Below, in pieces: positions 22,047 through 33,989 of a stretch of 64,000 nucleotides of DNA. Positions within the stretch are counted from its first letter, which is position 1; each line of letters opens with the position of its first letter. A program made the translations under genes and the position numbers. The notes under the pieces are model-generated. The model ran no database searches and was not told where the DNA came from. It saw nothing but the letters and a program-made list of their open reading frames with translations. The stretch is from Physcomitrium patens (taxonomy: Eukaryota > Streptophyta > Bryopsida > Funariales > Funariaceae), in the NCBI RefSeq assembly GCF_000002425.4, contig NC_037266.1, forward strand, positions 1,322,770-1,386,769, read 5' to 3'.

Positions 22047-23070
22047 ATGGCCAGAGGTCAAGACATTAGTATGACAGAAAGTTTGGAGTCTAAGTTAGAT
22101 GCTATTATGAATGCCCTCGCTACGTTATCACAAAGAACTGCAGAGATTGAAGGAGTGGTGGCAAGGCTTCATAATGATGGAGTATCTGGGATAGCACAAT
22201 CTAAACTACACCAGCCTCAAATTTCGGCACTTGGAGAAACAACTTTACCTCAGGTTCGACAAGAACCACTAGGTCTACAACATAAGGAGCCTCAAGTTAG
22301 CCTTCCAGATAAGTTTGATGGAACACGTTCCAAGTTTCGAGGATTCGTCAATCAAATCAGGTTGATAACAGTTTTACAGCCCGAATGATATCCAATGGAG
22401 GAGTCACGTGTTGGGCTTGTTGGAACCTTACTTACGGGACAAGCTCTATCATGGTTTGCTCCTTTTTTTGAGAAACGATCATCCATATTAAACAACTTCG
22501 AAACCTTTTTGGAAGCATTTGCGGAAGCATTTGGTAAACACGATAAGGTTCGATGGGCTACAACAAAGATCCGATCGCTACGACAAGGGATGCGTTCTAC
22601 ATCAGTCTATGCTTCGGATTTCAAGCAATTAGTATGCGACATCAATTGGGATGAAGAGGCATTGATGAGTCAATTCTATTGGGGTTTAAGAGATGATGTG
22701 AAGGATTTGCTGTTAACTCTTTCTGATCCACGAACGCTCAATGAAGCCATTAGCTAAGCTGTGAAGTACGATAATCGCCTATTTCAACGTCGCCAAGACC
22801 AATGCTCAAGACAACATACAATTCGCCATGCTCCAACTATGTCGGCAGGCGGTGTGAATTCACATTCAGAGGTGGAAGACATGTAAATTGATGCGGTACG
22901 TATCAAATCTCTTACTATAGAAGAAAAAAAGCGACGTATGGAGAAAAATTTATGCTTGTATTGCGGTGGAGAAGGCCACAAAGTTGGAAACTGCCTCAAA
23001 AAGCAAAATCGAGGCATAGTCAAGACTAAGGGAGTATTTGTTCAGGAAAACGAGGATGCCCAGCCACAGT
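22047..23070 (+). mobile_element. gag region of element A
   Basis: It opens with ATG at 22047 (MARGQDISMTES) and carries a coiled-coil-like N-terminal part and a 'LPDKFDGTRSKFRGFVNQI' capsid-type stretch. A CCHC zinc knuckle (CLYCGGEGHKVGNC) lies at about 22950-22995. It would encode the structural protein that packages the element RNA. It is a fossil with breaks. Element B has the same region on the other strand. Confidence 0.85.
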
Positions 23071-23077
23071 AGGAACC

Positions 23078-24854
23078 GTGCGGCTGGACAATGAAATATC
23101 CCAACAACAATCAGGTTCCTTTCTTTCTATCCAACCTGTACTTTGTTTTACAATCCCTCTGTTTATCGGCCCTCAAAAACTGAGAACCTTAGCACTACTA
23201 GACTCAGGAGCATCTGCTTGTTTTTTGGACGAAGAATTTGCAAAGCGTCATAAGATCCCTTTAGTACAAAAATCAAAACATGTTCATGTCGAGGTCATAG
23301 ATGGGCGACCTTTATTGTCTGGTAGCATCACCCATGAATCAAAACCTATAGAAGTAACGTTTAAAGACCATAGTAGTCATATTATTTTTAATATTATTAG
23401 AACCCCATCAAATCCTATTATTCTTGGTCTTTCTTGGTTGAAAAAACATAATCCATTGATAGATTGGAGGTTGCGGAAGATGACTTTTCCCACAAAACCA
23501 CCCAAGAAAAAACCTAGTAAAAAACCTCGAAAAAAGAAATCCTTATTCATTGGAGCAAGAGCGTTTATAAGATCATCTAAGGAAGGCACTCCATTTGTCA
23601 TTTATGCGGCTCCAACTATCGAGGAGAAGATCTCAACAGCAAGTATACCGAAGCAATATAAAGATTTTGAAGACGTGTTTCAAAAGAAGAACGCCGACAT
23701 ACTACCGGAACACCGACCATATGATTGTGCCATAGACTTGCAAGAAGGAGCACAACCACCTTTTGGCCCAATCTACAATCTATCGCAAACGGAGTTGGCA
23801 GATATACGAAAGTACATTGACGAAAATCTAGCCAAGAACTTCATTCGTCATTCAAAATCATCAACTGGAGCACCATCTTATTTGTGAAGAAGAAAGATGG
23901 ATCATTACGGATGTGTGTGGACTATTGAGGCCTCAACAAGGTAACAAAGAAAAATCGTTACCTATTACCCTTGATTTCTAGTCTCTTAGAACAACTTGGA
24001 CGTGCGAAGATCTTTACAAAAATTGATCTAAAGGGAGCTTATAATCTCGTACGAATCAAGGAAGGAGATGAGTGGAAGACAACATTCCGTACAAGGTATG
24101 GTCATTTCGAATATAATGTCATGCCTTTTGGTCTTACCAATGCTCCAGCGGTTTTCCAACATATGATGAATGACATCTTTCGAGAACACCTCGACGATTT
24201 TGTTGTCATCTACTTGGACGATATTCTAATATTCTCTAAAAACGAGGAAGAGCATGAGGAGCATGTTCGTTTGGTCTTGGAGAAACTACGTAAGCGAGGA
24301 CTATATGCCAAATTAGAAAAGTATTTATTTCACTAGACGGAGATGGAATTTTTGGGATTCATTGCGACTACAGAAGGTTTGAAGATGGACCTCAAGAAAG
24401 TAGAAGCAATCATGTCTTGAGAGGTTCCAAAGACGGTTAGAGACGTACAATGCTTTCTTGGTTTTGCTAACTTCTATCGGATCTTCATCAAGAATTATTC
24501 TCAAGTTGCTGCTCCTCTCACTCGATTAACATGCAAGGATAAGTTGGAATGGGGACCTTTGGCGGAGAAGGCGTTTCAAGTTTTCAAGACAGCATTTACT
24601 ACAGCTCCAATTTTGGTACATCCAGACTTTACAAAAGCCTTCTATTTAGAAACTGATGCTTCAGATTTTGCTTTGGGAGCTGTGCTTTCACAAATGAGTG
24701 AAGATAAGAAGCTCCATTTAGTTGCATTCTATTCTCGAAAGTTCTCTGCTACTGAAATCAATTATGAGATCCACGATAAGGAACTTCTTGCTATAGTGGA
24801 TTCTTTCGAAGAATGGCGTCACTTTCTTGAAGGAGCTGCACATCCAGTAACCGT
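23078..24854 (+). mobile_element. Protease, reverse transcriptase and RNase H start of element A
   Basis: The aspartic protease site LLDSGASACFLD is near 23195-23230. RT blocks follow: '[12 protein letters not shown]' near 23880, '[14 protein letters not shown]' near 24120 and '[13 protein letters not shown]' near 24205-24243. RNase H starts with '[18 protein letters not shown]' near 24640. The block ends at the solo LTR insertion. It is a fossil copy and is broken. Confidence 0.9.
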
Positions 24855-26126
24855 TGTCGTGTTGTAACACGAGTATACAGTGAAAATAAAAAGAAAGGGG
24901 AATTTTATTAATATTCAGTTACCTCGAATATTGGGAGCATCGACCAACTCCTGTACAAATACTGAGTGGCCAAGTTCAGTCACCCCATTACAGTCATTTG
25001 GGGCATATTGAAATGCTCCATTCAATTCCAATAATGGGAGTCAGCAGGAAGAGAAGGACCAATTCACACGACGGGTTCGAAGAGCCAATTGGATCTAATT
25101 TCGAGAATCCAATCCGGGTCCTCTTATCCAATATGAGACCTGAATTGCCCGGGCAACCCAATGCAGACCCAATTATGGGAACATCTAGGTTATTATGGGC
25201 ATCTTACCCAATATGGGACCTGAATTGGTCGGGCGACTCAATGTGGTCCCGATTACGGGGTTCGATTCTGTTTCAGGCTGTCCTATTCTCTGTGCAGTTT
25301 CAGGGAATGTTGTTTTCGGTAAATGAATTTCTTAAAGGTAAAAACGGAGGAAAAAGCTCTGACGGCGAGAGCCAATTTTGGATCCAAGCTTGACGGTGGG
25401 AGCCAATTCTGGATCTAAGACGGAAGATTGAAGAAATTCAGAGGATAAGGTTAGGGGGGATATAGTTTTGAAGGGGGATTTTTTTTTTTTTTTTCTCTGG
25501 GAATCGGGGGGAGCTAGTTTTCAAGCTTTTGCAAGGTTACTAGTTCGGTTATCATTGGAGGTTTTTGAAGATCAGAGGGATTAGAGAGAGGAGCTTCATG
25601 CTTTGGGTCGGGGAAGGAAAGACATAGAATTTGGATTTTTCTTCTTCGTAGAGTTTTGGGAAGACTGAGGCAATCGCTGCTGAAGTCAATATTGTAATGG
25701 TGAATCGGGATTTTTAATGAAGTGGATTTGAATACTCTTGACTGTTTTGTGAAATCGAGTTGCGTCTGTGATTGAAAGATTAAAAGGGTGTCTATAGGAT
25801 TGAGTATGCGGAGTGAATGAAATTTATTGGATTAATCTAACAAGACAGTCAGTGGATACAAGATCGTAAGTACAAAGCGGTATTGAAGATTAACAGTTTG
25901 GGTTGTTCGAGGTTCTCTGTAACGTCTAGAGACCTACCGGCTGGGGCAAAAAGGACTTCGACAAGCAGTCAAAGAGCATCCGTATAGATTTATGGTACAT
26001 TGTTGCAGTCGTTTATATTCCAGTAGTCAAAACTGATAGACTGCTTGACTATTGGCGAATCTCCATACTACCTTCTACAGCCAGACGCCCGACGCGTTCT
26101 CGAGCAGGAAAGCACGTTATACAACA
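24855..26126 (-). mobile_element. Solo LTR of another LTR-element family, inserted in element A
   Basis: The 1272-bp insert is flanked by CCGT at 24851-24854 and 26127-26130. On the minus strand it starts TGTTGTATAACG and ends GTTACAACACGACA. It has an AATAAAATTCC signal near its end at about 24910, as expected of an LTR. No coding region was recognised. Compared with its host it is GC-richer and contains near-duplicate 'CCAATATG-GACCTGAATTG' units at about 25128 and 25208. A non-autonomous small element is the alternative. Confidence 0.75.
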
Positions 26127-26130
26127 CCGT

Positions 26131-27820
26131 ATATACGGATCACAAGAATTTGGAGTATTTCACGACGGCTCAAGTTTTAAATCGGCGTCAAGCTCGGTGG
26201 AATATGTCGCTATTTAAGTTTGATTTTGTTATCACTTATCGACCTGGAAGGCAACAAGGACTATCCGATGCTTTATCAAGGAGATCGTATCTTGCACCAA
26301 AGGCTGGAGAAGCAGCGTTTGATCAACAATGTACAACGTTATTGAAGCCAGAGAGATTTCAATTTTGTGCTACTATTGTATCATTTGATGTTGACTTCCT
26401 AAACCAGGTACGTGCTATGACCATTAAAGATTCAGTAGCCATTGATATCAAGCAACGTACCAATGACGACAAGTTCAAGGTGGAGGGAGATCTTTTATAC
26501 TTTGAAGAGCGATTGTACATTCCAAAAGGACTAGCACGACTCCGAGTTCTTCAATCTCGCCATGATTTTCCAGCTGCGGGACATTTTGGATTCAACAAGA
26601 CCTTAGAGCTTATTTCCCGAGATTTTTGGTGGCCCCAAATATGGAAGGATGTGAAAGATTTTGTCCTCTCTTGTGACATCTGTTCAAGATCTAAGAATCC
26701 TCGGCATCACCCTTATGGACTTCTACAGCCATTGCCAATTCCACGTCGACCATGGTCTTCAATTTCTATGGACTTCATCACGGACTTGCCATCATCAAAC
26801 TCATTTGAGAGCATCTTTGTTGTGGTAGATCGGCTTACGAAGATAGCACACTTTGTTCTTTGTAAGAAGACATCGTCCAATGAAGTCACAGCAAGACTCT
26901 TTCTCGATAATATGTATCGATATCATGGACTACCAGATGATATCATATCAGATCGAGGTACCCAGTTTGTGTCAAAGTTTTGGAGATCTCTCTTTGGGAT
27001 ATTGAAGGTGGATATCAAGCTTTCTTCAGCTTTTCATTCTCAAACTGATGGCCAAACGAAACGGGTGAACCAAGTCTTGGAGCAGTACTTACGATGCAGC
27101 ATCTACTATCAGCAAGACGATTGGACTGCATATCTACCGCTAGCCGAGTTTGCATATAACAACACCCTCCATGCGTCGACTCAACAAACACCATTCTTTT
27201 CCAACTATGGGTATCATCCGAAGCTTGATTTATTGAGTCCGTCAACAAATAATAATCCAGCAGCTGAAGGATTTGCGAAGCAACTATCAGAGCTTCAAAC
27301 TATGTTGAAGCTTCAATTACAATCCGCTTAAGAATCCTATAAGATGTCTGCAGATAGATTTCGGAATCCAGCACCTACTTTCAAAGTTGGAGACAAAGCA
27401 TGGCTTCTTCGACGAAATATCAAGACCAAGCGACCATGTGATAAGTTGGACTATCGAAGATTGGGGCCATTTATCATCTAGAAGCAAATTAATCCAGTGG
27501 CATACCGGCTGGAGTTACCGGCTTCTATGAAGGTACATCCAGTCTTTCATGTTTCTCTATTGGAACCTTATCGAGAGTCATCTTTTCCTGGAAGAGTGCA
27601 ATGTCCGCCACCTAGTATTGAAATCGAGAACCACGAAGAATACGAGGTTGAAAAGGTATTGGATTCATGGCGAAAGTGGAGAAAGTTAGAATATCTTGTT
27701 CATTGGTGCGGCTACGACATTAATGAGCGAACGTGGGAGCCAGCTAAAAATCTTGCGAATGTGCCACAAAAGGTACAGGAGTTTCATCAACGACATCCCG
27801 ATAAACCTAAATCAATTTGA
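26131..27820 (+). mobile_element. RNase H end, integrase and chromodomain of element A
   Basis: The block continues with 'YTDHKNLEYF' and 'ARWNMSLFKFDF'. The integrase zinc region follows (H...H at 'HDFPAAGHFGFNKT', C..C at 'CDICSRS', 26555-26700). The catalytic core starts at 'ISMDFITDLPSS' and passes through 'DRGTQFVSKFW' (26740-27150). A C-terminal chromodomain reads 'YEVEKVLDSW...[11 protein letters not shown]...TWEP' at about 27640-27750. Chromodomains steer integration toward particular histone marks. It is a fossil copy and is broken. Confidence 0.9.
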
Positions 27821-27939
27821 TGATAGCTTCTTTCTGAAGCTTGTTCTCCCAACAATATAAGAAAAGGGGAGAGCACCAGCAAAATTCATAGTTGATGTAG
27901 TTATTTTCTCCAAGATAGATTGTAGTTTGGTCTTTTGAT

Positions 27940-28131
27940 ATGGATAGCCAAGAGATAGATACTATACCAGTCAGAGTATCGCAACCGAGTAGCTCACGAA
28001 GGCGACCCCGAGATGAAGAACTACATGTACCACGACGACGACGGAAGATATCGAGTAACCGATCACTGGTGATCGTATTTGAGATCGAGCGTGCTTACGA
28101 TGGTCAACCAGAAGGCGTGTTTGCAGGATAA
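27940..28131 (+). mobile_element. Small basic ORF downstream of the chromodomain (element A)
   Basis: A 63-codon frame starts MDSQEIDTIPVRVSQPSS and continues with the basic stretch 'RRRPRDEELHVPRRRRK'. It has no known domain. Related readings occur at the same place in elements B and C, which argues for a genuine part of these families and not a chance frame. Confidence 0.5.
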
Positions 28132-28340
28132 TTTTACAATGAGGACACGGAAGTTCATGCTTGGTCAGAAGTTGAAGGCGTGGGCCACTACAGTTGGCTT
28201 CAAGGGTCGATGAATCACTTGCTTCGTGAACAACAGTTGGAGTTCATAGCAGAAGTTATGCGACAGATCTTCATTTTCTTGCGTTGGTACTGATCAACAA
28301 CATTGCTTTTCAGAGACCTCGAAGCTAAAGGAGGGGATGA

Positions 28341-28760
28341 TGTTAGGGACATATTCCTTAGAACTTTCTAGAGAAAATTTTCTAAAACATTCTAGAAAAC
28401 AAGCCTCTGGAACCTTGTAGAAGAGAAGCCTCTGGAACCTTTTAGAGAGAAGTTTCTAGAAGCTTCTAGAAAGGAAGTCTCTCGAACCTTCTAGAAGGGA
28501 AGTTTCTAGAAGCTTCTAGAAAAGAATCCCCTTAAACTTTCTAGAAGCTTCCTAGGTAATAGAAGTAGCTCGAGAAGCTTCCTAAGTAGAAGTATATATA
28601 GGGATCGAGGCTAAAGAGTTCTTCAGTCTCGACAACATATCTCTTGGAGTTCTAGCTCACCTTTCTGGTGTTGTTCTTGTACTCATCTGTTTAATCTAGT
28701 TCTGCCACTTCTTCTTGAACTTCTTGTTAGATTTCAAGTCTGTATTTTGTGTCCGTGACA
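28341..28760 (+). repeat. 3' LTR of element A
   Basis: It starts TGTTAGGGAC directly after the purine-rich tract and ends CCGTGACA, followed by the GCTTC duplication. The TTCTAGAA arrays and TATA box are kept; one repeat unit of the 5' copy is absent. Confidence 0.93.
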
Positions 28761-28765
28761 GCTTC

Positions 28766-29800
28766 TACTTACTTTGTAGGACCATAATTAAGGCAAAACA
28801 TGATATATTAGAATAATAAAGGATATAAGCATATATATAAGGAAGTTAGAAGTTGATTTTAGCAAAAATTACCACAAGTAACTAAAATTTGATACTCAAA
28901 GAAGATCAATTGTCAACTTGGATCAAAATCACACTTTAAGAGACAAAATCATGCACCTATAGTGACTCTAGGGTTTTTTTTTGTAAATCAAAGAGTGGAA
29001 TTTAGGAGAAGAATTTATAAGATTTTTTAAAGCATTAATTTCAAGTGATTTGAGTTTGTAATGACTTTGCAAGATCTTTGCAAATTCAATGTTGGTTTGA
29101 ATGACTTTAGATTTTATAAAATAAAATAGGAATTGTAATTTGAATAATTTTATGAATTTTGAAATAGATCTATATATGAAATTTTGTAGGATTATGAATA
29201 TAGCTGTGTTAAATGTATTTTGTGAATTTGATCTTAATTGGATAGTTGGATTAGAAGTTATTAAAGTTCAAATGGATTAGGTTCTCAAAAATTGGATTTT
29301 TAGGTCTAGTAAGGTTATTTAAGATTTGCCATAATTTGCTAATTAGATTGAAGCAATTTTTATTAGAATTAATAGTTGACTTGACTTCCAAGACTTATAA
29401 AAAATTTGAGAGAAAGTTTAAAATTCAATTAGGAATTATTATTGGTAGAAGATCAATACTAAGCTCAAAGATAGAAGCTAGCCAATATTCAAGGGGATTA
29501 TATTGTTTTTCTTCCATTTTGTAAGTTTAATTCTTTTCAAATTTTTTGTGCTTGTTTTTAATTAAGTAATTAAATTTTTTTTAAAATTTTAAGCAAGATC
29601 AATATTTTAATCAATAAATTTTGAGGTTCTAAAACTACCTTAAGATTGTTTTGAATTGGTTATATTTAATTAAGATTTGTTTAAGGATTGATTAGGATTT
29701 GGTGTAGGATTTAGGATTTAAAATCTTTAGGATTTCTTCAAGGTTTTTCATGGATTTTTAAGGATTTCTTTAGATTTTCTTTAAGATTCTTATGAATTTC
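28766..29800. other. Harbinger spacer (intron-like), left piece
   Basis: This AT-rich DNA lies between elements A and B. From 29585 it turns into degenerate TTAGGATTT-type repeats that resume at 42338 after element B. The segment from 29585 resembles, in opposite orientation, the end of the window at 63480-64000. I see no gene in it. Its place between the two Harbinger transposase blocks suggests an intron. Confidence 0.5.
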
Positions 29801-30322
29801 TGTGACGGACACAGAATACAGACTTGATATCTACCAAAAAGTTCAAGAAGAATTGGCAAGAACTAGATTAATCAGATGAATATAAGAACAACACCAGAGA
29901 GGTGAGCTAGAGCTCCAAGACATGTGTTGTCGAGACTGAAGAACTCTTCAACCTCGATCCCAATATATACTCCTATTTAGGAAGCTTCTCAAGCAACTTC
30001 TACCAACTAAGAAGCCTCTAAAAGGTTCCAGAGATTTGCTTCTAGAAGGTTCTAGAAACTTATCTCTAGAAGGTTCTAAGGACTATGTCCCTAACATCTT
30101 CAACCAACTAAGAAGCTTCTAGAAGGTTCTAGAGATTTGCTTCTAGAAGGTTCTAGAAACTTATCTCTAGAAGGTTCTAAGGACTATGTCCCTAACATCT
30201 TCAACCAACTAAGAAGCTTCTAGAAGGTTTTAGAGACTTGTTTCTAGAAGGTTCTAGAAGCTTGTCTCTAGAAGGTTCTAGAAACTTGTCTTTAGAAGGT
30301 TCTAAGGACTATGTTCCTAACA
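29801..30322 (-). repeat. 3' LTR of element B with two extra tandem units
   Basis: 29801-30096 corresponds to the complete 296-bp partner LTR. Beyond it, 30097-30197 and 30198-30322 are two further copies of the LTR edge, each ending in CCCTAACA or TCCTAACA and each carrying TTCTAGAA motifs. The amplification sits at the junction with the purine-rich tract. Confidence 0.88.
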
Positions 30323-30860
30323 TCACCCCCTTCTTTAGCTTCGAGGTCTCTAAGAAGCAATGTTGTTGTCAATCAGTACCAACGCAAGAAAATGAAGATC
30401 TGTTGCTTAACGTCTGCTATGAACTCCAACTGTTGTTCACGAGGTAAGTGGTTCATCGGCCTTTGAAGTCAACGGTAGTAGCCCACTCCTTCAACTTCTG
30501 ACCAAGCATGAACTTCCATGTCTTCAGTGTGAAATTTTCCTGAAAATATGCCTTCTGGTTGACCATCGTAAGCAGGCTCGGACTCAAATACAATCACCAG
30601 TAATCGATTACTTGGTATCCTCCGTCGTCGTCATGGTGCAGGTGGTTCTTCATCTCGGGGTCGCCTTTGTGAACTAGTTGGTTGAGATAATCTGACCGGC
30701 ATAGTATCTATCTCTTGGCTATCCATATCAGAAGACCAAACTATGGCTACTGAAAAAATTCTATTTTATCTTGGAGAAAGTAACTACATCAACTACGAAT
30801 TTTGGTGGTGCTTTCTCCCTTTCTTATATTCTTGGGTGAGTAAGCTTCAGAAAGAAGCTA
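30323..30860 (-). mobile_element. 3' non-pol region of element B with the small ORF homologue
   Basis: This part matches 27830-28340 of element A. On the minus strand from about 30730 it reads MDSQEIDTMPVRLSQPTSS and a following basic stretch, the counterpart of the small ORF of A. Confidence 0.6.
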
Positions 30861-32878
30861 TTATCGAACCGGCTTAGGTTTATGAGGATGTTGTTGATGA
30901 AACTCCTGTACCTTTTGCAACGCATTAGTGAGATTTTCAGCTGGCTCCCACGTTCGTTCATTAATGTCATAGCCGCACCAATGAACAAGATACTCCAACT
31001 TGCCCCACCTTCGCCGAGAATCCAGTATCTTTTCAACCTCGTATTCCTCGTGGTTCTTGATCTCAATACTAGGTGGCGGACATTGCACTCTTCCAGGAAA
31101 AGATGACTCTCGATAAGGCTCCAACAAAGAAACATGAAAGACTGGATGTACCTTCATAGAAGCTGGTAATTCGAGATGGTACGCCATTGGATTGATTTGC
31201 TTTTGGATGATAAATGGTTCCAATCTTCGATAGTCCAACTTATCACATGGTCGCTTGGTCTTGATATTCCATCAAAGAAGCCATACTTTATCTCCAATTT
31301 TGAAAGTAGGTGCTTGATTCCAAAATCTATCTGCAGATGCCTTGTAGGATTCTTGAGCGGATTGTAATTGAAGCTTCAACCTATTTTGAAGCTCTGATAG
31401 TTGTTTCGCAAATCCTTCAGCTGCTGGATTATTATTTGTTGTTGGACTCAATAAATCAAGCTTTGGATGATACCCATAGTTGGAAAAGAATGGTGTATAT
31501 TGAGTCGACGCATGGAGGGTGTTGTTATATGCAAACTCGGCTAGTGGCAGATATGTGGTCTAATCGACTTACTGATAATTGATGCTGCATCGTAAGTATT
31601 GTTCCAAGACTTGATTCACCCATTCCGTTTGACCGTCAGTTTGAGGATGAAAAGCCGAAGAAAGCTTGATATCCACCTTCAGTATCTCAAAGAGAGATCT
31701 CCAAAACTTTGATACAAACTGGGTTCCTCGATCTGATACGATATCATCTGGTAGTCCATGATATCGATACACATTATCGAGAAAGAGCCTTGCTGTGACT
31801 TCACTGGATGATGTCTTCTTCCAAGGGACAAAGTGTGCCATTTTTGTAAGCCGATCTACCACGACAAAGATGCTGTCAAATGAGTTCGATGATGGCAGGT
31901 CCGTAATGAAGTCCATGGAAATTGAAGACCATGGTCGACGTGGAATCGACAATGGCTGTAGGAGTCCATAAGGGCGATGCCGAGGATTCTTGGATCTTGA
32001 ACAGATGTTACAGGAGAGGACAAAATCTTTCACATCCTTCCACATTTGGGGCCACCAAAAATCTCGAAAAATAAGCTCCAAGATCTTGTGGAATCCAGAA
32101 TATCCCTTAGTTGGAAAATCGTGGCGAGATTGAAGAACTCGGAGTCGTGCTGGTCTTTTTGGGATATATAACCGCTCTTCAAAGTATAAAAGATCTCCCT
32201 CCACCTTGAACTTGTCGTCATTGGCACGCTGCTTAATATCAATGGCTACTGAATCTTCAATGGTTATGGCACGTACTTGATTCAGGAAGTTAGCATCAAT
32301 TGGCATAATAGTAGCGCAAAGCTGAAATTGCTCTGGCTTCAACAATGTCGTACATTGTTGATCAAACGCTGCTTCTCCAGCCTTTGGTACAAGATACGAT
32401 CTCCTCGATGAGGCATCAGATAGTCCTTGCTGCTTTCTAGGTCGATAAATGATAATAAAATCGAACCTAGATAGCAACATACTCCATCGAGCTTGACTTC
32501 GATTTAGAACTTGAGCCGACATGAAATACTCCAAATTCTTATGATCTGTGTATACGGTCACTGGATGTGCAGCTCCTTCAAGAAAGTGATGCCATTCTTG
32601 GAAAGAATCCACTATAGCAAGAAGTTCCTTATCGTCGATCTCATAATTGATTTCAGTAGCAGAGAACTTTCGAGAATAGAATGGAACCGAATCGAGCTTC
32701 TTGTCTTCTCCCATTTGTGAAAGTACAACTCCCAAAGCAAAATTTGAAGCATCAGTTTCTAAATAGAAGGCCTTTGTAAAGTTTGGATGTACCAAGATTG
32801 GAGCCGTAGTAAATGTGGTCTTCAGGTTTTGAAACGCCTTCTCTGCTAGAGGTCTCCATTCCAGCTTATCTTGCATGT
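30861..32878 (-). mobile_element. RNase H, integrase and chromodomain of element B
   Basis: On the minus strand '[20 protein letters not shown]' and 'YTDHKNLEYF' mark RNase H. 'CNICSRSKNPRHRPYG' and 'SISMDFITDLPSS' mark the integrase. '[10 protein letters not shown]', '[11 protein letters not shown]' and 'TWEP' mark the chromodomain near 31050-30900. It is a fossil copy of the same family as element A, but without the solo LTR. Confidence 0.9.
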
Positions 32879-33438
32879 TGTCAAGGACAAGAACTCGATG
32901 AAAAAACAATTCAAATAAGTGAGCATTCACTCAAAGAGAGGTAACAAAATATATATAAACAAGTATATATATTGAAAGAGAAACTGGTTTGGCTATTGCC
33001 AAAAGATAAGAAAACTAGAGACCCTTGAAACAGACTAGAAGCAAGAAAGGAGTTGACAAGAGTGAAGAAGCCTTCACTCTTGTCTCTATATATACTATCT
33101 TACTAAGAGCTACGTGGCGACGTTCTATAGGACCTCTAATAGGTGTTGACTTTGTAGGGCACATGCCTTGATTTACAAGGCAAGTTTTTCTACGTGTGGG
33201 CCATATAGTTAGCTTGATCTTCAAGCTAACAACATGTGTGGCACATGGCCAACTTGTTGACCACGTTTCTAATCTAAAAAGTCAATTAAAGATACCTATG
33301 AAGTCAGAGCAGCGTCTAGAAAGTTTCTAGGAAGCTTTCATATTAAATATTATAGAATTAACTTACTTTTACCTACTTTTACTTACTTCTACCTATTTCT
33401 ATATGTAATTATTAGCTTACATGATTATGGCCGTGACA
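32879..33438 (-). repeat. 3' LTR of element C
   Basis: It is 560 bp and ends GGCCGTGACA in plus-strand view. TATATATA lies at 33087-33094, next to the hairpin at 33055-33084. Confidence 0.93.
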
Positions 33439-33679
33439 TTACCTCCTCTTCTAGAGACGAGTTCCACGAGGAGCAGTCATCATATGTTGAGGAAATCTAT
33501 GATGCGACGAATTGTATTCGCCACATACTCTGATCTCTATTCTCTTTGAAGATGATTGATAGGGCCTCTCAACCATCTGTAGTGTCCCATACCAGGGCGG
33601 GAAGACCACCCAGTTATTTGATTATTGTTGAGGCCTTCGTAACTTCCTTCAAATAGAATATTTAGAACACCATCAAGAG

Positions 33680-33930
33680 TTGTTCCTTCCTCTAGCAAAA
33701 TCACCAAATATCGAGAGTCCCTTCCCAAATCGTGATACCAAACGCGTTGTATCTCACCATCTATTCGAGGAAGAACATGTGGTTCTTGAAGATCTTCATC
33801 TCGATTACGTCATCTTGAAGGTTGTGACAATCGTAATGTCTCGTCCGACAGGTCAGCAAATGAAGGCTTTTGAGTTAAATCCGTTGGTTGTTGGTTCTCC
33901 ATCTCCTGAGCGCCTCTACTACAACGAAGC
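33680..33930 (-). mobile_element. Small ORF homologue downstream of the chromodomain (element C)
   Basis: From about 33917 the minus strand reads MENQQPTDLTQKPSF, then 'LRLSQPS' and 'RNRDEDLQEPHVLPR'. It shares the SQPS...RxRDEDL core and its position with the small ORFs of A and B. Confidence 0.45.
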
Positions 33931-33989
33931 TATGAATAAGAATTGAAAGTAGAATGTTATCTTGCCTAGATGTTGTTTCTTTTATAAAG

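Larger units (their letters stand above)
21272..28760 (+). mobile_element. Element A: Ty3/gypsy chromovirus, complete outline with both LTRs
   Basis: The element starts TGTTAGGGAC, ends CCGTGACA and is flanked by the 5-bp duplication GCTTC. The order is LTR, structured leader, gag with a CCHC knuckle, protease (DSGAS), RT (YLDDILIF), RNase H, integrase with HHCC and DDE regions, chromodomain, a small extra ORF, a purine-rich tract (AAAGGAGGGGATGA) and the 3' LTR. Integrase wording 'SISMDFITDLPSS' and '[15 protein letters not shown]' in the RT are nearer to Tcn1-like or fungal chromoviruses than to the usual Tekay, CRM, Reina or Galadriel types; that is inference by eye. A solo LTR of another family interrupts the RNase H region. 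The tails of the two LTRs differ by about 2-3%, so it is fairly recent. It is nevertheless broken, by on the order of ten breaks. Confidence 0.95.

Noticed and set aside
24998-25393. 131-codon open frame within the solo LTR
   Set aside because: It sits wholly inside a sequence with LTR ends and a target duplication and contains near-duplicate non-coding units. No known domain was seen.
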